A DNA stretch of 64,000 nucleotides, taken from an uncultured Oscillospiraceae bacterium. GTDB taxonomy: Bacteria; Bacillota; Clostridia; Oscillospirales; Oscillospiraceae. The stretch spans positions 51,238 through 115,237 of the forward strand of contig CATNCS010000001.1 of NCBI GenBank assembly GCA_950097245.1, given 5' to 3'. A program made the translations under genes and the position numbers. Under the pieces are notes generated by a model, which ran no database searches, was not told where the DNA came from, and saw nothing but the letters and a program-made list of their open reading frames with translations. Shown piece after piece: positions 57,122 to 64,000 of the stretch (its first letter is position 1; each line of letters starts with the position of its first letter).

Positions 57122-59062
57122 TCAAATCCCTGGCTGGGATTCAAGGTCTTCCAGCTCCTTCATCCACAGCGCGTTCACCGCGTCGGAGGGCATCCGCCAG
57201 TCTCCCCGGGGGGAGAGGGCCAGGGAGCCCACCTTGGGGCCGTCGGGCAGGCAGGAGCGCTTGAACTGCTGGGCGAAGAAGCGGCGGTAGAAGTTTTTCA
57301 GCCATTTCAGGATGGTCTCCCGGCCGTAGTCCTCCCCCAGGGCCTGGAGGGCCAGGCGGAAGACCTTCCGGGGGGAGAAGCCCCAGCGGACGGCGTAGTA
57401 GAGGAAGAAGTCGTGGAGCTCGTAGGGCCCCACCAGGTCCTCAGTCCTCTGGGCGATCTCCCCCTCCCTGGGGGGGAGCAGCTCCGGGGAGACGGGGGTG
57501 TCCAGAATGTCCCGGAGGACGGCGGCCAGCTGGGGGTCGGAGCCCTCCGCCTCATCGGCGGCGTAGGCGGTGAGGTGGCGCACCAGGGTCTTGGGGATGG
57601 AGCCGTTCACCCCGTACATGGACATGTGGTCGCCGTTGTAGGTGGCCCAGCCCAGGGCCAGCTCACTGAGGTCGCCGGTGCCAATCACTAAGCCCCCCCG
57701 CTGGTTGGCCAGGTCCATCAGCACCTGGGTCCGCTCCCGGGCCTGTCCGTTCTCAAAGGTGACGGACAGGTCGTCCATGGACTGGCCGATGTCCCTAAAG
57801 TGGACCCGCACCGCCTCGCCGATGTCCACGGTGCGGAAGTCAGTCCCCATGCGCTCGGCCAGGATCTGGGCGTTGGACTTGGTGCGGCTGGTGGTGCCGA
57901 AGCAGGGCATGGTGACGGCCAGGATGTCGGTCCGGGGCCGGGACAGCAGGTCGAAGGCCCGGGCGGTGATGAGCAGGGCCAGGGTGGAGTCCAGCCCGCC
58001 GGACAGCCCCACCACGGCGCAGGAGGCGTTGGTGTGCTCCAGCCGCTTTTTCAGCCCCAGGGCGGCGATGGTGAAAATCTCCTCGCACCGCTCCCGCCGG
58101 TCCGCGCCGTCCTCGGGGACGAAGGGGTTCTTCCCCACAGGCCGGGTGAGGGCGGTGTCCTCCGCCTCCAGCCGGAAGAAGCAGGGGCAGGAGGAGCCCT
58201 CCGCCGCGCCGAAGGTATTCATCCGCTGGCGCTCGTGGGCCAGACGGCCCACATCAATCTCGCTCACCGTCAGCCCGGTTTCAAAGCGATTCTCCGCCAA
58301 AATTGTCCCATTTTCCGCGATGATGTTGTGTCCGGCAAAGACCAGGTCGGTGGTGGACTCCCCCTCACCGGCGTCGGCATAGACATAGCCGCACACCAGA
58401 CGGGCGGACTGCCCCGCCACCAGGGATCGGCGGTAGGCCGCCTTGCCCGCCACCTCGTTGCTGGCCGACAGATTCAAAATTACGGCGGCCCCGTTGAGCG
58501 CCAGGCGGGTGGAAGGGGGGTCGGTGGACCACAGGTCCTCACAAATCTCCACCCCCACCGTCAGGTTGGGGACATTCTCGCAGTCAAACACAACAGGATT
58601 GTGAGCATCCAAATTGACCCGCTGGCCGCAGAAAGTGAGGAAGTAGTCGGCCCCCCGGCCCGAGGCGAACCACCGCCCCTCGTAGAACTCCCCATAGCTG
58701 GGGATATAAATCTTGGGGATGAGGGCCAGAATCTTGCCCCGGTTGATAACCGCCGCGCAGTTGTACAGCTTGCTGTCCCACCGATTCCACACCGGCAGGC
58801 CCACGGCGGTGAGCATGTCCAGGGTGGAGGTCTCCTCCAGAATATGAGCCAGCGCGTCCTCCGCCCCCTGGAGCAAAGTGTGCTGCAAAAACAGGTCGCC
58901 GCAGGTGTAGCCGGTGACGCACAGCTCCGGCAGGGCCAGCACCTTCACTCCCCGGGCGGCCGCCTCCTTCATCAGAGCGATAATCTGCCCCGCGTTGTAC
59001 TCGCAGTCCGCCACTCTGATTTTCGGCGTTCCCGCCGCCACTTTAATAAAACCGTCCCGCAT
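57122..59062 (-). CDS. nadE: Glutamine-dependent NAD+ synthetase
   Basis: 646 residues. The N-terminal nitrilase-like glutaminase has Glu/Lys/Cys of the CN-hydrolase triad: LALPELCVTGYTCGDLF and LTVGVEICEDLWSTDPPS (Cys). The C-terminal synthetase has the ATP loop VVGLSGGLDSTLALL, then RTKSNAQILAERMGTDF, TGDLSELALGWATYNGDHMS. It amidates nicotinate adenine dinucleotide using glutamine-derived ammonia through an internal tunnel. Length fits the two-domain form. AAGGGGG precedes the ATG. Confidence 0.96.
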   Translation of the reverse strand: MRDGFIKVAAGTPKIRVADCEYNAGQIIALMKEAAARGVKVLALPELCVTGYTCGDLFLQHTLLQGAEDALAHILEETSTLDMLTAVGLPVWNRWDSKLYNCAAVINRGKILALIPKIYIPSYGEFYEGRWFASGRGADYFLTFCGQRVNLDAHNPVVFDCENVPNLTVGVEICEDLWSTDPPSTRLALNGAAVILNLSASNEVAGKAAYRRSLVAGQSARLVCGYVYADAGEGESTTDLVFAGHNIIAENGTILAENRFETGLTVSEIDVGRLAHERQRMNTFGAAEGSSCPCFFRLEAEDTALTRPVGKNPFVPEDGADRRERCEEIFTIAALGLKKRLEHTNASCAVVGLSGGLDSTLALLITARAFDLLSRPRTDILAVTMPCFGTTSRTKSNAQILAERMGTDFRTVDIGEAVRVHFRDIGQSMDDLSVTFENGQARERTQVLMDLANQRGGLVIGTGDLSELALGWATYNGDHMSMYGVNGSIPKTLVRHLTAYAADEAEGSDPQLAAVLRDILDTPVSPELLPPREGEIAQRTEDLVGPYELHDFFLYYAVRWGFSPRKVFRLALQALGEDYGRETILKWLKNFYRRFFAQQFKRSCLPDGPKVGSLALSPRGDWRMPSDAVNALWMKELEDLESQPGI

Positions 59063-59098
59063 AGTCGGGCCCCCTTCGGTGGTAAATTTTCAAGTACC

Positions 59099-59127
59099 AT
59101 CATATCCCAATCCAGCCCCGATTGCAA
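59099..59127 (-). promoter_or_regulatory. Promoter of nadE
   Basis: Minus strand TTGCAA, 17 bp, TATGAT, with the start codon ~37 nt downstream. Confidence 0.7.
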
Positions 59128-59186
59128 GAAAAAAAGGGCGCACTGCGCCCTGTGAATCCCTCCCGCCGCCCGCCGAAGGCGGGAGG

Positions 59187-59260
59187 CATCTAAAAAAGGG
59201 CATAATAATGCCCTTTTTCCACTAAATGTATGCAAACGTCCCACTTTGGGGCGCTTTTTG
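59187..59260. repeat. Conserved leader block copy 2
   Basis: Near-identical to 44150-44225 (AAAAAAGGGCATAATAATGC, CCC, CACTAAATGTATGCAAACGT, CCCACTTTGGGGCG). Precedes tail-fibre-like gene 2. Confidence 0.8.
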
Positions 59261-59418
59261 TGGTTTATAGGGGGGACACCTCATCCGCCCTCTTCGGGGG
59301 CACCTTCCCCTAAAGGGGAAGGCTTGGGGAGGTCAAATTGGCTGAAGCAAAAGAAAAAGGCTTCCCCTTTAGGGGAAGCTGGCACGGCGAAGCCGTGACT
59401 GATGAGGCCGTCCCCCCA
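59260..59418. repeat. Palindromic insertion element C in the tail-fibre leader
   Basis: Contains CACCTTCCCCTAAAGGGGAAGG, then GCTTCCCCTTTAGGGGAAGC and GGCACGGCGAAGCCGTGAC followed by TGATGAGG, bounded by GGGGGGACA...CTCATCC and GGATGAGG-like ends. This is a different family from element B, inserted at the equivalent site between leader block and ribosome site. Confidence 0.65.
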
Positions 59419-59440
59419 CAACATTTAAGGAGGAACACAC

Positions 59441-59914
59441 ATGAATCGCACACCAAACTACAATCTGAATCAATGGGAGAAATCCGACAAGGTCCTGATG
59501 GACGACTTCAACGCGGACAACGCCAAAATCGACGGGGCGCTGAAAGCCGAGGCCGACGCCAGGGCCGCCGGCGATGCCGCCCTGCAAACCGTCCTGGCCG
59601 GCAAGGGCAACTGCTCTGTCGGCACGTTCACCTATACCGGCAACGGCACCTGCGGCCAGGATGATCCCACTGTGATTACCTTCCCCAAAATGCCCGCCGC
59701 GTTTATTATCATCGGCGACTGCCTGCTGGTCGCGCAAGGCGGGTCGTCAACGGGCATCTGCCTCTACTCCGGATCGTCCTACGCCATCCTCAGCACCTTC
59801 GGGGGGATGAGCTGGTCCGGCTGTACCGCCTACCTGCGAAACGGTAACGGCCCCCCCGCTCAGGCAAACTCAGCCACCACCTATACGGTCATCGCGTTCT
59901 ATCCGGAGAGCTGA
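59441..59914 (+). CDS. Tail-fibre-like protein 2, conserved N-terminus and variable C-terminus
   Basis: 157 residues. MNRTPNYNLNQWEKSDKVLM, then DDFNADNAKIDGALKAE, ~50 of the first 60 residues shared with the protein at 44393. The C-terminal part (GTFTYTGNGTCGQDDPTV, FGGMSWSGCTAYLRN) is unlike the first copy. Same start context (AAGGAGGAACACACATG). Followed by a hairpin (CCCCCCGGGC/GCCCGGGGGG) and a convergent SLH gene, repeating the 44-49 kb module. Confidence 0.75.
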   Translation: MNRTPNYNLNQWEKSDKVLMDDFNADNAKIDGALKAEADARAAGDAALQTVLAGKGNCSVGTFTYTGNGTCGQDDPTVITFPKMPAAFIIIGDCLLVAQGGSSTGICLYSGSSYAILSTFGGMSWSGCTAYLRNGNGPPAQANSATTYTVIAFYPES

Positions 59915-59919
59915 ACAAA

Positions 59920-59946
59920 AGCCCCCCGGGCTTGCGCCCGGGGGGA
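59920..59946 (-). terminator. Hairpin between tail-fibre-like gene 2 and S-layer gene 2
   Basis: CCCCCCGGGC-TTGC-GCCCGGGGGG; on the minus strand it is followed by CTTTTG, so it mainly serves the S-layer gene. Confidence 0.75.
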
Positions 59947-59966
59947 TAAACCTTAATCGCTTGGAC

Positions 59967-62900
59967 TTAGTCTGCGTCCTTCAAGGTGACAGTCAATGTT
60001 GCCGTCCCAGTTCCGGCACTCGGGGCACCGGAAACGGTAAACGTGATGTCCTTCTTGTTGGCGTCGGCCGAATCAAAAGCGGCATCGTTCGCCATGACAT
60101 CTTCAAGCTCGGCAACAGTGATACCAGCCACATCGAATGCACCGGTAGCATCCACAGCGCCCGCAGTCTTTGTTCCAGCATCAGCGGTTGTGGCAATGGT
60201 AATCACCACAGTATCGGTAGCCTTTACAAACGTATCACTACCAATCTTAGTACCACCGCTCTTCAGCGTGGCAGTAATGTCCTTGCCGTTGAAGGCGTCA
60301 CCTGTGTCAGCAGAGGGCAGGGCGGTACTTGCAGTGTTGGTAACATCGTTCTCCACTACCAACTTCGCATACTTGTCGGCCTTCAGCTCGGCATTGTCAG
60401 TCATCTCGAAAGTACCCCACGCTGTAGCAATATCAGCGGCGGTCGCATTCGCCTGCATCTGCTTGGCCTCATCCACGTAAGGATTGTAGAGGTAGTGAGT
60501 TGCAGCCTGATCGCCGGTCTTAGGCGTGACCTTCACATCAGCGCCCAGAGGCACAGCAATGGTCTCGCCGCCGGCTCCGGCAGTCTTACCAGCTTCAGCC
60601 GCAATACCCAGATCCGCCTTCGCATCCCATTCGGCTTTCCATCCCTCAGGCAGCTTTAGGTTACGGGTTACGCGCTTCACCTGGACATCAGCCTCGGCAT
60701 AGCCGTCGCCGGTGCCCTTTTTCTCCAGGCTCAGGGGGAGCAGGGTCTTGGAGGTGTCAACCACATAGCCCTCGGGCAGGTAATCGGTCAGGTCGGCGGC
60801 CTCCAGAACGAGGCGGCCAGTGCTGGAAGCGGCCTTCTTCAGAGGCATAGCCTTCTTGGGGGCCTTATTACCGGTCTTGTGGTCAACATCGGTGTAGAAG
60901 TTGACGTAAATCTCGACCCCTTCGCCGGTCTCACCCTCGCCGGGGTTACGGTCCTTGTCGCCGGTGTCAATGCCAGTCGCGTTCCAGTCGTGGATGACAA
61001 CCACGGTGGCGCGGCCGTCAACCAGGATGGCGCTGATCTTGAACTGGTAGGTCCCGGCGGTCTCGTCATAGTTGAGGTCGCCCAGGAAGCCTTCCAGGTC
61101 GGCGGTGCCGGAGCCGTAGCTCTCGGTGGTCTTGCCGTTGTTGCTCTGGATCAGCACGGACTTGACGTCCTTGTGGACATAGAAGCCCTTGCTGGCGGCG
61201 GTGTCCACATACAGGGTGCTGCCCTTCAGGCTGGGGGCGTTGTTCTCACCCATGGCGGCCTTCGCGGTCGAGGTGCTGCCGTAACCGGTGGTGGTGTCGG
61301 CAGTCATGCTCTTGTCGGCGCCGGTCTCGTCTTCCTTGTTGCCCCAGACCTCTTCGTAGAGGACGGTCTTGCTGTTGTCCTCCATGGTCTTCTCCAGGAA
61401 CTCGATGTGGTTGACGAACTCGCCCTTGACATTGTTCGCAACGTAGGACTCACTCAGAGCGGGACCGTCCACCTGGTTGACGGTTCCCGAGCTCTTACCG
61501 ACGTTCTTGCCTGCGTCATTGAAGTAGGCGTACTCAACGTCCTTCACGGTGCCGTCGGCCTTGTAGGTGACCTCATACCAGGTGTTGGCGTACATCCGGT
61601 AGATGCTGTTGGCGGGATTGACCTTGTCGCCGTTCTGGGTCAGCAGGATCTCCTCGCCGTTGGAGATGACGTAGCGGGTCCAGGTCCAGTCGTCGCTGGA
61701 GCTGTTGTAGCGCTCGCTCTCCACAGAGCCCTTGTGAGAGTACACCAGGTTCTTGCTGGCGCCGCTGTCCTCGCCCAGGATCACGGCGGCGATGACGTAG
61801 CCGTCGTTGTCAAACAGGGTGTAGATGTAGCCGGGATAGGCCTTGGCGGTGCTGCCGGTTCTGGCCGCATTCTTGATGGCGGTCGTGTCGGCGAGGGTCT
61901 CAATCTTCACGTTGTCAACGCCGGTGCCCATGCTGTCCACGCCGCTGATCACGATGACGGGGGACTCCTCAGCAAGAGTCGCGTTGGCGGTGTTAGCACC
62001 GACCGTCGAGCTGTTGGGAATCGGGAACTCCTTATAAATCTTGTTCTTGGAGGTAACTTCCTTCACCTCGGCCATGATATAGACGGAGTTGTCGTTGCCG
62101 TAGACGTACTTGTTGGTGTCGCCCTTCAGGGAGACGTGCTTGGTGTCGATGCTCTTGCTGGCGGCGTTGCTGGTCAGGTCGGCGAACTGGCCGGCCTTGG
62201 CGGGCTTGTTGCCAGTAGTGCTGTTGTAGTCGCCCACCTCAGTCAGGGTGTAGACGCCGTCCTTGTCCACGGTGTAGGTACACCAGGTGTTCCACAGGGC
62301 GTGGCCCTGGAAGCGGCCCTTGGTGGTGGTCGCACCGCCGTCAGCAGTGGAACCGGCCTTGTGGACGGTCTCGCCGTAGACGTCGGTCACGGCGCGGCTG
62401 TCGGTCATGTTCATCCGGAAATTGACGAAGGTACCGTCGGTCAGGATGCCGGCCGCGTCAGAGGTCTTGGCGTTCAGGTTGCTGCTGCCCTGGTCGATGC
62501 CGGTGAGGAAGATGTAATTCTTCACGGCGTCAACCACTTCGATACCGATCAGGTAGCCGTAGGGGTCCAGATACAGGTTGTAGCTGGTATCCTTCAGCTG
62601 CTGGGTGGCGCTGGCACCGGTGTAGTCGTCCAGCACGTCGGGATCGTAGTCGATGGTGGTGTCGTACTCGTACTTGGTTCCGTCATTGATGACGTACTTG
62701 TTCTTGGAGAACTCGCTCAGGGTAGCAGCAGAGATGACCTGGGGCTCAACCACAGTGATGATCTCGCCGTTGGACTCGGTGACCAGGACGATGTCGTCCT
62801 TCTTCATGGTCTCGGCAACCGCAAAGTCCTCGCCGGCGATCTTCAGGGGCTCGTACTGCTTGCCAGCCTGCGCAGCAGCATACGCGCCAGTGGTGTAATC

Positions 62901-64000
62901 CTTGTGGTAAACATCGCTATCGCCGCCGCCGGTCCTCGACTTCTCAAGGCCGTAGACGTCCAGGCTGACCTCGTCCCGCTTCTCGTTGTAGTCGGAGGTG
63001 GCCTTGGCCAGGTAGGTGTTGATCACAGAGACCCAAACCCGGCCGCGGGTCAGGCCGTTGTTCAGCAGGGTGGCGTCGGGGTCCACAAAGACCTGGGTCA
63101 GCACGCCCTTGCCGGTCCGGCCCACGCCGGTCTTGTTGGTCCGGGTCATGTTGTTCTCGGTGAAGTAGGACTGCGCATTGGCACCCTTCAGCACGGTCTC
63201 ATGCACGGTGGTGCCGGTCTTGCCGTCGATATCCACACCGTCGATGGTGATGACAAAGTCGTAATCCTTAATGGTGTCGGAGCCCAGCAGGTCGTACAGG
63301 TCCTTGCCCTGGACCTCAACGGTCCACTCCTGCTTCAGCAGCTCCTTCTTCATGTAGGTGCCGATTTCCTTGCCGTCGTACTCCCACATACGGGAGGGCC
63401 GGCCGAAATCGTCCTTGCGGCCGTCATACAGCTTCAGGTCGCCGTTGTACAGGCGCTCGCCCAGCTCCACGATGTAGCCTTCGTTGGTGGAGCCGATGGA
63501 GGTGGCCCGCAGGGCGCTGATGGCCCGGGCGAAGTCCTTGTTGCTGGTGACGCTCACGTAGTTGACCTTACCGGTGGTAGCCAGCACGGTGCCGTCGGGA
63601 TTCAGGAAGGTGGTGGTGTTGCCGTCGGGCTCCACAACCGCGCTCTGCAGGGCGTTCAGAACCATCTGAGCCACCTGGTCACGGGTCATGGGGGAGTCGG
63701 CATTGGCGTCCACGCCGTCAAAGATGCCGATCTTGTTGCCCTGGGTCACGGTGGCCAGAATCCAACCGTCAGCCACATCGTTGGAATACTGGAAGTAGCC
63801 CAGTGCCCGCATGAGCATCATGGCGGCCTCCACGGCGGTCACAGAGGAGCCGGGATCGTAGATGCCGTCACCACGGCCGGACAGGATCTTGTTGGCGTAG
63901 CAGGCGCCAACGTAACCACGAGCCCAGTCGTAGACGTCGTTAAAGGGACATGCGGCGGAGTAGTAGTTGTAGTCCAGGTTCAGCAGCTTGCCCATGACAA
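59967..64000 (-). CDS. Giant SLH-domain S-layer protein 2, N-terminus outside window
   Basis: At least 1342 residues; roughly 73 N-terminal residues (signal and first SLH part) lie beyond the edge. SLH repeats (GDGIYDPGSSVTAVEAAMML, NADSPMTRDQVAQMVLNAL) are almost the same as in protein 1, and so is the DNA. From residue ~250 onward the two diverge fully apart from scattered VYGNDNSVY-type motifs. The C-terminal part has Ig-like and low-complexity Ala/Thr/Lys modules. The protein should be wall-bound by SLH and exposed, and could alternate or co-assemble with protein 1. Confidence 0.92.
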   Translation of the reverse strand, partial: VMGKLLNLDYNYYSAACPFNDVYDWARGYVGACYANKILSGRGDGIYDPGSSVTAVEAAMMLMRALGYFQYSNDVADGWILATVTQGNKIGIFDGVDANADSPMTRDQVAQMVLNALQSAVVEPDGNTTTFLNPDGTVLATTGKVNYVSVTSNKDFARAISALRATSIGSTNEGYIVELGERLYNGDLKLYDGRKDDFGRPSRMWEYDGKEIGTYMKKELLKQEWTVEVQGKDLYDLLGSDTIKDYDFVITIDGVDIDGKTGTTVHETVLKGANAQSYFTENNMTRTNKTGVGRTGKGVLTQVFVDPDATLLNNGLTRGRVWVSVINTYLAKATSDYNEKRDEVSLDVYGLEKSRTGGGDSDVYHKDYTTGAYAAAQAGKQYEPLKIAGEDFAVAETMKKDDIVLVTESNGEIITVVEPQVISAATLSEFSKNKYVINDGTKYEYDTTIDYDPDVLDDYTGASATQQLKDTSYNLYLDPYGYLIGIEVVDAVKNYIFLTGIDQGSSNLNAKTSDAAGILTDGTFVNFRMNMTDSRAVTDVYGETVHKAGSTADGGATTTKGRFQGHALWNTWCTYTVDKDGVYTLTEVGDYNSTTGNKPAKAGQFADLTSNAASKSIDTKHVSLKGDTNKYVYGNDNSVYIMAEVKEVTSKNKIYKEFPIPNSSTVGANTANATLAEESPVIVISGVDSMGTGVDNVKIETLADTTAIKNAARTGSTAKAYPGYIYTLFDNDGYVIAAVILGEDSGASKNLVYSHKGSVESERYNSSSDDWTWTRYVISNGEEILLTQNGDKVNPANSIYRMYANTWYEVTYKADGTVKDVEYAYFNDAGKNVGKSSGTVNQVDGPALSESYVANNVKGEFVNHIEFLEKTMEDNSKTVLYEEVWGNKEDETGADKSMTADTTTGYGSTSTAKAAMGENNAPSLKGSTLYVDTAASKGFYVHKDVKSVLIQSNNGKTTESYGSGTADLEGFLGDLNYDETAGTYQFKISAILVDGRATVVVIHDWNATGIDTGDKDRNPGEGETGEGVEIYVNFYTDVDHKTGNKAPKKAMPLKKAASSTGRLVLEAADLTDYLPEGYVVDTSKTLLPLSLEKKGTGDGYAEADVQVKRVTRNLKLPEGWKAEWDAKADLGIAAEAGKTAGAGGETIAVPLGADVKVTPKTGDQAATHYLYNPYVDEAKQMQANATAADIATAWGTFEMTDNAELKADKYAKLVVENDVTNTASTALPSADTGDAFNGKDITATLKSGGTKIGSDTFVKATDTVVITIATTADAGTKTAGAVDATGAFDVAGITVAELEDVMANDAAFDSADANKKDITFTVSGAPSAGTGTATLTVTLKDAD

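Noticed and set aside
1-64000. tRNA, rRNA, tmRNA or SRP RNA genes
   Set aside because: I looked for conserved cores by eye and saw none; a tRNAscan/Infernal run would be decisive.

Overview
The window is 64 kb of high-GC bacterial DNA with strong AGGAGG ribosome sites, sigma-A type promoters (TTGACA/TATAAT), intrinsic terminators and short intergenic gaps. The gene set points to a gut Clostridia/Oscillospirales-type Firmicute, with Flavonifractor-like genera as the nearest guess. It includes a rimP-nusA-ylxR-ylxQ-infB operon, PyrD/PyrK, a YtvI-like permease, ThiT under a TPP riboswitch, sortase B, SLH S-layer proteins and class-I c-di-GMP riboswitches. The genus is inferred from gene content, not from a marker gene. 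No rRNA, tRNA, CRISPR array or transposase was found.

Layout. 1-4.4 kb: translation/transcription operon, minus strand. 4.6-8.1 kb: small lipoprotein, a YgiQ radical-SAM gene and three small convergent loci that look like type I toxin-antitoxin modules. 8.1-14.6 kb: an XRE regulator pair, a phosphatase-acetyltransferase fusion and the pyrimidine operon pyrC-pyrF-(zinc ribbon)-pyrK-pyrD. 14.7-25.7 kb: small proteins, another small-peptide locus, a HAD phosphatase, ThiT, YlmH, DUF896, DegV, YtvI, HtrA, a third Fst-like locus, a DEAD helicase, PspC and GNAT genes. 25.9-35.4 kb: glutamate dehydrogenase, secreted or lipoprotein enzymes (beta-lactamase-like, CapA, CAP, DUF3048), a MATE pump and prfB.

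35.6-40.2 kb holds the most striking unit: a sortase B gene behind a 1032-residue beta-helix/pilin-like adhesin with an SPQTG sorting signal. The adhesin is preceded by a roughly 620-nt leader carrying three tandem c-di-GMP-I (GEMM) aptamers. The gene-proximal aptamer has A at the position I align with ligand-contacting G20. 40.3-44.9 kb: ilvE, a DUF4317 gene, and a phage-lysis-like cassette (two small membrane proteins and a C39-like peptidase with an SLH-like tail). 44.4-49.1 kb and 59.4-64 kb are two copies of one module: a small tail-fibre-like gene convergent with a giant SLH surface protein. 49.6-56 kb: a TetR-controlled TolC/adaptor/RND efflux operon. 56-59 kb: a second XRE pair and NAD synthetase.

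Across the window, a palindromic repeat beginning TGTAGGGGCG and ending CGCCCCTACA sits 0-8 nt from, or on top of, the stop codons of six genes. Three 31-residue membrane peptides share a layout matching Fst/par-type modules: a sequestered ribosome site, a convergent antisense RNA with a GCGAAAGC hairpin, short direct repeats and a shared terminator. Large plus-strand ORFs opposite these genes (for example 30128-33277 and 44799-49175) are high-GC shadows and are left out.
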